DNA of 64,000 bases from Chrysaora quinquecirrha. Lineage: Eukaryota; Cnidaria; Scyphozoa; Semaeostomeae; Pelagiidae. How positions within the stretch are numbered: position 1 is the first letter of the stretch; each line of letters opens with the position of its first letter. The stretch is taken from NCBI GenBank assembly GCA_014526335.1, contig JACTAT010000039.1, forward strand, positions 8,551,220-8,615,219, written 5' to 3'. The notes beneath the pieces are model-generated. The model searched no databases and was not told the origin of the DNA. It was given only the letters and a program-made list of their open reading frames with translations. This document shows, in pieces, positions 1 to 10,661 of the stretch. Both the position numbers and the translations under genes were made by a program.

Positions 1-478
1 CTAATTCATTTTGCCCTTACTTGTCCTCTATATTGTGATGAAAGAAAAGGTATGCTAGATGGAATCAGCAACAAATTCCCATCCACCAGTCTTTTAAGCT
101 ATGATAATCTATATATATGGCTAATGAGTCAAGAGGACAACTTTTGCATTAACATGTTAGCAAAATTTATCCGCAATGCTTTTTCTAAAAGAGAAAAGAA
201 CCTGCACCAGCTCTTATTGAGATAAAACATGAATTTCAACGTTATTCCCCTTCGAGTATATTAGTTTCTTTTTAAAGAAAACTACAGACTATGAATTATA
301 ATTGTATTGAGTTTGTTGAAATAATTTAGTTATTATTTTGTTGTTAAAATTGAACTGGACTGAACTATTTAGAAACAATTTAAATATTGAAATTTCTTAT
401 AATTTAAATGTATATGTATGTAGGTTAAGGGCCATCTCGGCCTATATGCCTGTGATTAAAAAAAAAAAAAAAAAAAAA
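1..478 (+). mobile_element. 3' end of a non-LTR retrotransposon (LINE) with poly(A) tail
   Basis: Frame 1 is open from the window edge to a TAA at 223-225. It encodes 74 residues resembling the C-terminal tail of LINE ORF2 proteins: a Cys/Tyr/Arg-rich start (CPLYCDERKGMLDGI) and a basic end (FIRNAFSKREKNL). About 230 bp of AT-rich 3' UTR follow, ending in a run of 21 A at 458-478. An open frame, UTR and poly(A) at the very end are what target-primed reverse transcription leaves. The reverse transcriptase domain itself lies outside the window, so the clade is not assigned. It is identified by pattern and not by a search. Confidence 0.65.
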
Positions 479-899
479 TAGCCTTGCCTTTTTTGCAAAA
501 ATCGGTCGATTTCTTGGGTTTATTTTGGTCAATTTTCTGGGCTAAATGGCATTATTTTTACCCCCTGGATGGGTAAAAAGCCTTTTCTTAGCTTTATAAT
601 AGTATTTTAGAAGGTTTTGGAAGATTTTGAAAACCCCCGATTTTGGGCGATTTTTGGCCATTTTGCCTTAGTATAGCCTTGCCTTTTTTGCAAAAATCGG
701 TCGATTTCTTGGGTTTATTTTGGTCAATTTTCTGGGCTAAATGGCATTATTTTTACCCCCTGGATGGGTAAAAAGCCTTTTTTTTAGCTTTATAATAGTT
801 TTTTAGAAGGATTTGGAAGATTTTGAAAACCCCCGATTTTGGGCGATTTTTGGCCATTTTGCCTTAGTATAGCCTTGCCTTTTTGCAAAAATCGGTCGA
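479..899. repeat. 195-bp tandem satellite, interrupted by an assembly gap
   Basis: A unit beginning TAGCCTTGCCTTTTTTGCAA starts at 479, again at 674, and a third time at 870, where it runs into the N block. The period is 195-196 bp and the two complete copies are almost identical. The unit includes short C- and G-rich blocks (ACCCCCTGG, AACCCCCGA). The array starts directly after the poly(A) of the preceding LINE. The gap probably exists because the array could not be assembled. Confidence 0.85.
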
Positions 900-1399
900 N
901 NNNNNNNNNNNNNNNNNNNNNNNNNNNNNNNNNNNNNNNNNNNNNNNNNNNNNNNNNNNNNNNNNNNNNNNNNNNNNNNNNNNNNNNNNNNNNNNNNNNN
1001 NNNNNNNNNNNNNNNNNNNNNNNNNNNNNNNNNNNNNNNNNNNNNNNNNNNNNNNNNNNNNNNNNNNNNNNNNNNNNNNNNNNNNNNNNNNNNNNNNNNN
1101 NNNNNNNNNNNNNNNNNNNNNNNNNNNNNNNNNNNNNNNNNNNNNNNNNNNNNNNNNNNNNNNNNNNNNNNNNNNNNNNNNNNNNNNNNNNNNNNNNNNN
1201 NNNNNNNNNNNNNNNNNNNNNNNNNNNNNNNNNNNNNNNNNNNNNNNNNNNNNNNNNNNNNNNNNNNNNNNNNNNNNNNNNNNNNNNNNNNNNNNNNNNN
1301 NNNNNNNNNNNNNNNNNNNNNNNNNNNNNNNNNNNNNNNNNNNNNNNNNNNNNNNNNNNNNNNNNNNNNNNNNNNNNNNNNNNNNNNNNNNNNNNNNNN
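900..1399. other. Assembly gap (500 N)
   Basis: Exactly 500 N, a conventional placeholder of unknown true size. Open frames crossing it are artefacts. Confidence 0.99.
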
Positions 1400-2554
1400 A
1401 AGCAGTCGAACTAAAGCATTTAAACCAGTGTCAGAAACATTGCGCATGCGCGACAAAGTTTTACCACAATTGCTTAAATTACTTGAAGAAATTCTATGAG
1501 TATGAAGACAATGTCTTACATTATTGTTCAGTGTCATGAGTTGGAAGTGAAAGCATAGGGGTATCCATTGCGTAAGCAGGTCTGGGGGCCGGATATTGGG
1601 TACTTCAATGTGTCCATGATTAGACGTGAATCTGGACTTTGACAAAAGGACCCATTTGTATGATAGGATTTTCAAGGATTTCTGACCCATTTGCATGAAA
1701 ATCGGGAAATTTCAAGCCCTTGTGTATGATTGATTTTAAAACCCTTTTACAGTGCTAGAATTCACGAAAAGTCTCGCAAAATCGAATCTGACGGCGATTC
1801 TTTGCAGTCAATGCGACCGAGCTCTGTTGTTGCTGCTAATTCATCGTTTCGAAAGCAAAAAACAAAGTAGAAAGGTTGTCAGCCACTTTGCGGTAAATCA
1901 TAATGGGACCTATTGGTAAGAAAATCCTAAAATACCAACCCATCAACCAGAATCGAGCAGAATATCAGACCCATGTGTGGAGAATTTCAGTCAAAAAAAC
2001 CCATCCATATGAGCGGCACGTCCAGTATGTCTACATATTGAAGTACCCCCCGTGTACCCTGGATGGAGTAGCAATGATCGTATTCCTACGGGAATCCTAC
2101 AAAAAGTGTCGCGGATCTTTATTGGGGCAAAAGGGGCTGTTTTCTATCAACATTTACCACCCCTACAGTGTTTCTACCCCTTTTCTAAAAATCACACAAC
2201 CAAAGTCACAGAAAAAACTCTCATTAAAAATGATGTAGCAACGCAAAAATACAAAATTTAATTTGTGATTTACGTACATCAAAATACGAAAAAATATTAG
2301 CGAGATTTCACTACCACAACACAAAAAGGGTATAAAAAAACAATTTATTCTATCTTACATTTTCTACATATTCAAAGTTTGTTTGCTAAAATGGATAACA
2401 CTTCAAGTCTGGCAGTTACCTAAACACAATTCAACAAATTTCACTTTGGTGCTCCCGAATGCGCGAGCGCACGGGCCACCAGTGAACAATATCCGTGGAA
2501 TTCTATCCGATTTAAGCGGCGTTACTCTACAAAAATCATTCTTCGTCTACTTAA
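1400..2554. repeat. Non-coding stretch with an inverted-repeat element (about 1582-2062)
   Basis: The left arm at about 1590-1630 (containing GGGTACTTCAAT and TAGACGTG) is matched in inverted orientation by the right arm at about 2015-2060 (CACGTCCAGTATG followed by ATTGAAGTACCCCCC). This suggests an old terminal-inverted-repeat transposon of about 480 bp. No target duplication was identified. From 2063 to the SMCR8 stop I see no gene; the AT-rich part nearest SMCR8 is likely its 3' UTR. Confidence 0.5.
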
Positions 2555-5480
2555 TCATTTCTTTCGCCCAGATGCATTTGAAAAGACCTGACATTTCATA
2601 ATATTCAATTTGATACTTGGCGATTCACAATAGCGCTGTCTAGAGGACTGATCAATACACGAAAATCCACCGCGCGGCAGCTCATCTTGTCCGTCGCCTG
2701 TCAAAGCACGGTGATAACTATTCCGCAAGTTGTCTTTGAGAATTTCCATTAGATGCTCGATTATCTTTATATCTTGTGGCGGAAATCTGAACTGGAAGAA
2801 CCGCTGAGGGTTGATTTTCATCGCAGGCGAATTTCTTTGTTTTGGTCGGAGTTCGGGCCCCGGCGCCCGAGGTTGGGTTCCGTTGTCTGCGAAAGTTAAC
2901 GAAAACATGACGAACGCTTGGGTACTGAGTTCGATTTGTGCGCTGTGAAGCGATTCAAGGAAGACGGAGGCGGACGGCCAATCTTTATGTTTCTCAAAAA
3001 TTGTGTTCAAGTATGTGCCTTCGTACGGGGGAGCCGTCAGCGTCGAGTTCTCAAAGTCCAATACTGTAACATATGGAAAGACGGATTTTGGCACGGGATC
3101 TTTCCCCCGGCTTTTCGCCAGACCAACGAGCTTCACAGTCGCTAAACTGAGGATGTGAAACGGTCCGGTTGTCCAGAATACGACCGAGTTTTTATTACTC
3201 GGAAAGCCGGGAATGCAAGGAAGCAGTGATACGATGATACAGTGGACTCTCTGGCGGTTGGTTTTCTCCGCACTGATAACAACCGGACGTCCTATCATCA
3301 AAGAGTAGACCAAATGGCAGAAAAATGAATAGCGGTTTCTAAGATTCATTAAGGAAATGCCGTGCCGGCTTTTTGAGTTTTCCGGTGGCGGGTCGAATAG
3401 CTCCGGAGAATTTCTTGAGTCTTTGGTCGAATTGCTTGTGTGGTGTCTTGAATTTGAAGTGTTTGAAGAAGAACTCTTAATAGAATTGTTGGATAAGACT
3501 GAATGCTGTCGAACGATTTGAGTAGTTTCAGAGTCGTTGCTCTCAATGCTTTTACTAGCTTTTGGTTTATCGAACATTTTAATAAGGCTTGGACTCCCAG
3601 TAGAATCAACGTCATCGCTTCCTCTAGACATCTGACGATTCAGAACTGCATTTAAACCTTTTGTCTCTGTGGGTAAGGGCTGTACACGCTTTGCTGTTCC
3701 AGGAAAAGCGTCAACAACGTAGCTAACATCCCTTGAATCCTGAAAACTACTCGAAGGAACAGATATAATAGAGGGATCTGAACCTGTAGAAATTGCGGAA
3801 GAAATTTCAGGGTCCTTTATCGACAAGTTCTCATCCCCAGACGAACTATGAGCTCCTTGGATCACTTCAAAGCTATTATGCCTCGATGAGAAACTAGAAA
3901 ACGACCATTGTGAGTATGGGTCCCAAGCTTTGTTGAATTCATCAGAAATAATGTGCTTTGAAGACATCGATACAAATGACTTGGCATCAAAATCAGTGGA
4001 ATCAATACTTTTCGGGGTCTTCCTGCAACTTTTTGTTGCACTGAGAAAAACATCTTTTGATTTTGTTGATATCTGAGTAGTTTCTCTTTGAATATCATGT
4101 AGTTCTATTGACGATTTGGCTCCATGTTCTTTCTCGTTTGTTTCATCAAGATGTTTGGTTCTTTTTAGCATGAAATATGTTTTTTGAAGCAAAGCAAATG
4201 CTTCTTGCTTACTAGGACTTGAAAGGTCTGCTAGAGTTCTCAACTGGACATCAAATTTACGACCTGATGTAATGCCAACATTCCTGGGCTGAAAATTGCT
4301 GAATTTTCTGTCAAGTTCTTCAATGCATGGTTTAGTTTTGTCAACCTGAAAGACAAGAGTATTATGCTTTATTCTGAAGACATTGCAAAACTAGAAATCA
4401 GACCAATTTGCAGGTATTTACTTTCACAAACTAGACCCCCTTTACACGAGAGTAACTGGATCAGCTCTGGTCTGATCCAGAACAAGTTGTGGCTCAAAAC
4501 ACCTTCCATTTACACCAGATCTCTTGGATCCATTCTGGATCTGTTTAGAAGTAGAGCCAACCAGGGGCGCCGGAAGCATGGGGGCAGCGGGGGCAGCTGC
4601 CCCCCTGCCCTTGGAAAAATTGCCAAATTCTTTTATTTTCCTATTGTTTTGCCCTAAAATTGTTGCTTCTGCCCCCGCCGCCCTGCATTGCTTCCGGCGC
4701 CCTTGCCCACAGCCTTTCCATAGTTGTTTTGCATTGCATGTAACTTACACTTTGTAATAGGCTCTCCAGCTGATGACTGTATAGCTCTCTTTGCTCTGAA
4801 AATATATCACTGTTTAGGTATGCACAAATCACATTCTGTAGCTCATTAGAATCCTTCAAAGAGTCTTCAATAGTCTGGAAATTAAACCCTTTCATATCAA
4901 AAGGCAGTTGATAGCAAGAACCAATAGGTTTATCGTTCTCGAGTAACTTTCTTCTTGTGTAATCAAGGTATTCATGTCTTTTGTGTAGATCTTGCAAAAA
5001 TACCAAGGCATTACCAAATTTGAAGTATGATGAGACCCGTGAGAAATATTCACGGAAATTTGTGAAATTGCTCATGATCTTTGGGCTTTGTAGTGTAACA
5101 TACGCCATGCAGAATGGTCTGACAAACCCACGAGCATGTATATCGTACAGAGTGAAATGATGAACATAGGCGATTGCTCCCTCACTTGGCTCAACAAGCA
5201 CCACTTGGGTGTCACCCACTGTTTTGAATGCTGTATCTCCAGGCTCAACCCCAGCTTCAAATGAGGAAATGGGGGCTGTGCAATCCACAGACATGATTCT
5301 AACGGTGAAGGTGTTTTTGTTGAAGCTTCCTCCTCCATCTTCTGGAATTGTCAGTAAAGGTCGTGGGCCCTCTAGCTCTGAAAACTCAGACACCAAAATG
5401 AAATCTTCATCAAAATGGCAACTAGGCCATGGTGAGTCACAACTTTGACTGCCTTCTACAAGGTTTTTTATCAGTTCCAT
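2555..5480 (-). CDS. SMCR8: SMCR8, DENN-type protein of the C9orf72-SMCR8 complex
   Basis: Two coding exons on the minus strand. Exon 1 spans 5480-4749 (residues 1-244, donor GTAAGT) and exon 2 spans 4345-2555 (residues 245-840, after a TTTCAG acceptor); the junction is phase 0. The product is about 840 aa against 937 in human. The N-terminus carries the folliculin/SMCR8 longin-type signature (DFILVSEFSELEGPRPLLTI) followed by RIMSVD and ARGFVRPFCMAY, which match vertebrate SMCR8 closely. The middle (about residues 280-530) is a low-complexity Ser-rich linker. The C-terminal third (GRPVVIS, WTTGPFHIL, TVLDFEN, then QDIKIIEHLMEILKDN) is the DENN half. In animals SMCR8 acts with C9orf72 and WDR41 at lysosomes and in autophagy. 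The intron carries a small hAT-like MITE. Identification is strong; the exact C-terminal end is less certain. Confidence 0.93.
4562..4704. mobile_element. Short hAT-like MITE in the SMCR8 intron
   Basis: A 143-bp element starts CAGGGGCGCCGGAAGCA and ends with its inverted copy TGCTTCCGGCGCCCTTG, one mismatch apart. The GC-rich arms flank a T-rich core. CAG...CTG-type ends with GGGGCG resemble hAT elements, but I could not find a clean 8-bp target duplication, so the superfamily is tentative. It lies between the two SMCR8 exons and should be removed by splicing. Confidence 0.65.
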
Positions 5481-5774
5481 CGCAAAGTATGCGTGTTATT
5501 TCGATTCTCTGTTGTTATAAATTGACTATAAATTGAAAATAATTCCTGAAAAATAATCATTTCAAACCAATTTTATGATTTTTCATGCCAAGGCAAGCTC
5601 GATGTGACATTTACTTCCCTTCTTGATCCTCTGTACCTGTGAAGGAGCAGGCAGAAGCCTCAGCCTCTTTTCGCCACAGGGCGGCAAGGTTCAGGTCAGG
5701 TCTCCATCGGTTGTCAGGAGGACGAGGACTACGACCAGTCGGGTTAGGGTTCCACCACCGAGGTCGGTTTTGGA
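5481..5774. promoter_or_regulatory. Shared SMCR8 / IFT25 bidirectional promoter region
   Basis: The SMCR8 start codon (5480, minus) and the IFT25 start codon (5775, plus) face away from each other with 294 bp between them, so both promoters must lie here or overlap the first exons. The half next to SMCR8 is AT-rich and the half next to IFT25 is GC-richer. I see no certain TATA box or named factor site. Confidence 0.55.
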
Positions 5775-8700
5775 ATGTACGACGTTGCAGCTTCTTCCGC
5801 TGGGTGTCGTGTTCTGTCTGCAACTTCAAGAGATGAAAATCATCCAGCAAGTAATATCATTGATGGGTAGGTAAAAGTTGACTCGTGACATGATGACAAA
5901 CAAAACAAGTGGCCTGGTCATTCCAACAGTAATATACTGTAATAATGGCCTTGCTCCAGGCCTATACTTATCTTATAATAGACCAATAAATTAATTAACT
6001 GTTCAATCTTCAATGGATCTATTGATCTCTTGACTTTTCATTACTAATCATTAATCATGATCATGATTAGGGTAGTGATTGATCATCCATAATCATGATG
6101 ATTGTTGATTGATCATGATGATTGTTGATAGATCATGATCATGGCAATGGTAGATCACAATTTTTGTTTGAATAACGATCATGATTCGTGACAGTGATTA
6201 TGATTATGATGATGATGATGTAATCATGATCATAATCATAGTTACCACCAGACTAGAATTTGTGTGCCCAAGGCATAAAAAACCATTGTTTTCCAAACAA
6301 TGGGGTATTGTTTTCTATTGTTTGGCCAAATATTACTCACTTAAGTGCGTTTGAGGTATGCAAAAACGTTTCCACCCAAACTAGGGATGATCATGATGAT
6401 TATGATAATGTGTATGACAATTGAGATAATAATGTTTATGACGATGACCATCGTTGAAGGTTGGGATAATGATTGACTGATTAACTTATCAAGCAATGCT
6501 TTTCAGACTAATTTATTTGTAAATTTCATTTGATTACAGATCATCATCAACTTTCTGATGTACTACTGGTTTATTTCCTCATGAATTCATACTAACCCTT
6601 GAATCAGCTACTAACATAAGATCAATCACTTTGCAATGTTCTGATGGTAAATCTATTTAGTTCTTTTAAATTCCTTTAACTGATTCTTTGATTCCAATTT
6701 CTAGCAAAAAAAAAAACACAATTATTAGGCATAAATTTTTTTATAGATAGGTTCCCATTTACTAATTTGGCTTTTTCTTGAATGTTTTTAGTTAAAGACA
6801 TCATGGTTGAGATAACTGGGGATGATTATATTGATGAATTTGAGCCAATTGCTGAAAAGAGTAAGTCTCTTTGAGTCAACAGTTTTATATTGTCAAACAA
6901 TAGACATGCAAACAGTTGGCCAGGTGCAAAAATATGGAACCTGCAGAACCCTTGGAAATAGCATAGTTATGTTTCTGTGGGCTTGGGTTCTAGAGATTTG
7001 GCTCGAAGTAAATGGCAAAAGCCCTCTACCTGACCCCTCTCCCCTACAGCAGTGTCTTTTATTTTTTAATTTATAAATTTTATTTCTTTCAGCATTTCCC
7101 CTGAATGCTTCTAGCTTGCAGTATCATGAATTCAAGGTGAGCTGAAGTGTTTCCCAAATCTATGATTTTTGCAGTCTATGACTTTGCTCCTTGCTCTTAC
7201 AAACACTTTTCACCACCACAACACAGTGGCAGTTAATTGTTAAACCGAGAGAAATTAGCTTGGGCACATACTGAAACACTTTTCTCCCAGAAACATTCGC
7301 CTGTCTCTCGCTACAAAGTTTCCGAGGTGGCTAAGCTGGAAGACATCGAGGGGAAATATCACGGGCGAAAATTTCGTGCTCAGCTTGTCTCTTAGTTTAG
7401 CCAGGCCTTAAGTTTTTAAGTTTACACTTGTTAGGTCCTGACCAAGCAATCATTGTTTGTCAAACATTTTAAAGCACACAAAATCATGTGAACCGAACAA
7501 ACATGCAAAAGGCTAGGGATGGATTCAACTCGCGTGATTGTTGCAAGGTCGCCATGGAAACCATTTAATAATAATAATCGGTTCAGTCGTTAGATACAGT
7601 TTGTTCTCGTCACGATTCTACGATTCATTAGCGACCTTCTTGAGGGAAGGAGGGACGTTATTTCGGGAGAGTTCGTTAGATCAGTCATCTGTGCCCTCTC
7701 CGAGTCCATGGCTTTTAGACATTTCAATTTAACGATTTAACAGCCTCATTTAAAACTTGAGAGCTAACTTAAGTTGATACAATTAAACTGTTAGTTTTAG
7801 TTTTCGTAAAACAAATTTTCGTTAACCACAGTTTGTAAACAATCCTTATTAAAAATGCAATAAAATAGTCTTTTCGAATTGATTTTCCTTTGTGAAATTA
7901 GTTTAGCTTATATTTATATTGCATATTCATGATGTTTTAGTCATGTAAACATTTGCGTATAACATTTGGGCACCTGTCTTACTATCTATTAGAATTTCTT
8001 CGTTTCTCTACTCTTTTTATCAATATTTGGCTTTATCGTTAAAGTCCATACCTGCCAGGGGGGTGCTACCGTATTTTGGATACTGGGGACGTTCCACCAA
8101 GATGGGTATCCATTTCAGCGGTATTAGTATACGGAACGACATATGGTATCCTTTTGCATGGTTTTGGCATTAGGAACGATGTTTAATTCAAAGAAGTTTA
8201 AGGTATGAGAAACGGTTCAGATTGTCCATGTTTTGGCGTAAAGAATGGTATCGATTTTAGTGAAACAATCGGCACTCCTTTCCTACAATCGGTGTTATTA
8301 TTGCCAGTCGGTAGGATCGCCGAAACGTTGGTAGACGAACAAGACCTTGGGAGCGAGTGACCGAGTGATTGAACGAGATCAGGCCTCGGTAAGATCTTAT
8401 CAGGCTGACACCACTGGCTTCGCGCAAGATTGATTAGACCACGACGCCACACAACCCTGTTTTTTCTCGGCCTGTACGTCTTTTTAGCGCGACCTGTACG
8501 TCTCCAAGCAAATTATTGAACGAAACCCGAACTCGGCAAGCTCCTCACACCACTCAACTTGCGCCAGATTGGTTAGGCCACGACGCCACACAACCCTGTT
8601 TTTGCTCGATCTGTATGTCTTTTTAGTGCGACCTTCGTCCCTAATCAAAGAATTTAACGAGACCCGGCCTCGGTAAGCTCGTGACATCAATCGCTTCGCT

Positions 8701-8978
8701 TCAGATTGATTAGGCTACGATGCCACACAACCTGTTTTGAGCTCGATACATTCTTCAACATTTTTCTCTAACTAATCAAAGTCTGGTCGAGTTCCTCCCC
8801 CCCCCCCCTGTTTGTACCTGCTACTTCGTGTTATCGATGTACTTTTCTCTTGTTTTAGCTACAAGAAACAAAGGTGCGCCATTTGCGTTTTATCATTAAA
8901 TCTGGATACGGTAGTATCGTCTCTGTTCACAAAGTTGTCGTAGATGGCGATAGAGTTAAGCGGATAGACAGATTCTAG
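5775..8978 (+). CDS. HSPB11: Intraflagellar transport protein 25 (HSPB11), with an in-frame TGA
   Basis: Five exons: 5775-5866, 6540-6646, 6792-6860, 7093-7136 and 8859-8978. They sum to 432 nt (143 aa plus stop); human IFT25 has 144 aa. Exon 1 reads RVLSATSRDENHPASNIIDG, matching the human ATSSDEKHPPENIIDG region. Exon 2 gives LFPHEFILTLESATNIRSIT, and exon 5 gives VRHLRFIIKSGYGSIVSVHK, the closing strand of the galactose-binding-like jelly roll. IFT25 binds IFT27 in the IFT-B complex and helps export Hedgehog components from cilia in vertebrates. One oddity: in exon 2 the codon aligned to the conserved Trp of TFWTTTG is TGA (6556-6558), not TGG. All splice sites are standard and the frame is otherwise intact, so this is a nonsense change, a polymorphism or a base error. 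Confidence 0.88.
5985..6480. repeat. Low-complexity TGAT/ATCATGAT tract in IFT25 intron 1
   Basis: Much of this stretch consists of degenerate, partly palindromic ATCATGAT, GATTGATC and GATGATG words with a unique interruption around 6250-6370. It looks like a decayed microsatellite. No protein signal is present. Confidence 0.6.
7247..7412. repeat. Dispersed repeat E, copy 1 (ends in TTTAGCCAGGCC)
   Basis: This stretch shares CATTCGCCTGTCTCTCGCTA, ACAAAGTTTCCGAGGTGGCT and the terminal TTTAGCCAGGCCTT with 19966-20245, and part of it with 56826-57015. The ends contain inverted forms of TGGCTAAAC / GTTTAGCCA, which suggests a non-autonomous DNA element. It lies in IFT25 intron 4. Confidence 0.6.
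7440..8858. other. Rest of IFT25 intron 4: repeat fragments
   Basis: The intron holds a fragment of the CATTGTTTGTCAAACATTT repeat near 7450, and a G-run/imperfect repeat at about 8058-8230 that resembles stretches at 17574-17830 and 25195-25500. Next come SINE-like heads, and a C-run at 8799-8808. I see no coding exon other than those given for IFT25. Confidence 0.5.
8290..8745 (-). mobile_element. Three tandem tRNA-like SINE heads
   Basis: Read on the minus strand, the motif GTGGCGTCGTGG(T/C)CTAA(T/C)CAAT recurs at roughly 8445, 8590 and 8720. Each time it is followed by a TTGCGC-type stretch and a GAGCTTACCGAGG-type stretch. The head matches the SINEs at 43594, 47958 and 59715. Only heads are repeated here, so this is a tandem partial array and not three full SINEs. 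Confidence 0.55.
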
Positions 8979-9281
8979 ACCGTATGAATGGAGGTCTATG
9001 CATTCTCTGTGCAACTCAAAGTACTTTATAAGGTTAGATTTTTTTACTTGTGTGTGAATATTTTGCTTATTTTTGCTATATTGTGTAGGGTTTTGTATCG
9101 TTGATTTTTTAGATTTATAATTAGCTGAAAACTTTTCTATAATGGTCGGGATTTTATATAAGTAGTATGTGGGGAAAGTAAAAAAAAATAATTATTTTTG
9201 ATGAAAAAATCCCGCAGATTTAACTTTGTAGCTATATATTGCCTACATAGCAATATCAAAGCGTCTTTTTCATATTAGAAC
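8979..9281. other. IFT25 3' UTR and spacer
   Basis: AT-rich sequence after the IFT25 stop. It contains TATAT and A-run tracts but no canonical AATAAA that I can assign with confidence, and no gene. Confidence 0.4.
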
Positions 9282-9285
9282 TTAA

Positions 9286-9633
9286 GCCAGGCTTATTGTC
9301 GACCTACGATATGATAGAACTAACGCCAACTGTTGTAACTGCTAACTTATGTCGAATTATCAAAAACTAGTCCAAACTTATTGGGTACAGTTGATCGCGG
9401 TCGCAAGAGCGCTCAGGTCGACTGCGACGGATGGGAATGAGCTATCAACTAATCGCATAAGTAGAACATGCCCAACTTCCTGGAAGCTTGCGCCGACTAG
9501 TTGCCGTCAAAAATGAACTGGTTTCCGGAATGCTTATGTCGACAGGTCGGTTCTGATAATATAGTTCCGAAAAGTCGCCGATTGGCAGTTAGCGACTAGT
9601 TCTGACTGTGCGCAATGTCAGCATAAGCCTGGC
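9286..9633. mobile_element. TTAA-flanked (piggyBac-type) MITE
   Basis: A 348-bp element has perfect 11-bp terminal inverted repeats, GCCAGGCTTAT and ATAAGCCTGGC. It is flanked on both sides by TTAA (9282-9285 and 9634-9637), the target site used by piggyBac transposases. The interior is rich in GTCGAC / GACTAGT words and encodes no transposase, so it is non-autonomous. Confidence 0.8.
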
Positions 9634-10109
9634 TTAAGAGATGTTTTTGTAACTTATGTATGTAGAAGAAAGATGTATAACTTGGTTGCATAGATGTTAT
9701 TTTCTTTGTGAATCGAAATAGTGAAAATCGATTTGCTCTCCAATGTGAAGAATCATTTGCATATTGAATCATCTTTGAGATTCTAGCGAGTCATACCAAT
9801 GAGTCTATGTAGCTTAACCGCAAAGGAGTAAGCTTAAGTTTCAAACTTTCCAGGCTTTAACAGATCAATTTAAGGCCCTGCCAAACGATCAAACATTGTT
9901 GGTCAAGTCAAATGTCTGAAATTGCTTGTGCACTGTGATGAAAATTTGTGCAGCGATAAAATTTTCGTAAAAATAGGTATTTTTTTAATGTTATAGAGAA
10001 CTTGGCAAAACTGGGCTTCAAATATTAGGAACCTTGGACAAGTTAGGCCTCAAGGGTTCCAACTTGTTCTGATGTGATTTAAGACTTCCCTTGTAGAAAT
10101 GGTCTATTA

Positions 10110-10512
10110 CACGCTTTTTTTTATAAGGAACCTACCTCAAGGACTAGTTCTTAAAGTTCCTTATTTTTAGACCTCTTTTGAGGCAATTGTAGTTCCAAAA
10201 GTTCCTTAATAGTTCCTTAATTTTAACTGCGCATCCAGTGGTCTCAACAATAAAAGAGAGACACTTGCATGTAAGCAGAGCTCGAGAATACTCAAGGAAA
10301 CATTTGATACATGCTTAACGTACAATTTATGTGGTTTTCGACTGCAAATGAATGGAACCGGCTTTCTAATTCTTGATTATTTGCAGTGATAAAACTATTC
10401 AACAATAAAAAGTTCTTTAGTTATTTTCTCTCTAGTAGTATAAGTTCTTTAAATTTTCGGGCCTTCTACATGTAGGTTCCTTATAAAGTGGTTCCTTATA
10501 AAAAAATGCGTG
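10110..10512 (+). mobile_element. TA-flanked 400-bp MITE (family A), copy 1
   Basis: Starts CACGC followed by a T-run and ATAAGGAAC; ends in the inverted form GTTCC..TTATAAAAAAATGCGTG. It is flanked by TA on each side, as in Tc1/mariner insertions. The interior carries repeated AGTTCCTTA words and no coding frame. Copies at 10662, 13373, 14154 and 42752 define the family. Confidence 0.85.
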
Positions 10513-10661
10513 TAAACGTAAAGAAAAAGCCTATCATGAATTTAAAGACTAGTCAGATTTTCAGTTGCTTTTGGACAATTATTTCTTTCTCAAACGCTAA
10601 ATAATTTCGATGTCTTTTTTGCTGTAAACTTAGTAAGAAATTATAACTGGTCGAAAATATA

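Noticed and set aside
803..1696. Open frames spanning the N block at 900-1399 on both strands
   Set aside because: They exist only because N gives no stop codons; the flanks are satellite and non-coding sequence. The same holds for frames across 51427-51926.
6556..6558. TGA as a selenocysteine codon in IFT25
   Set aside because: The family has Trp here and is not a selenoprotein; a TGG to TGA change or base error is simpler.
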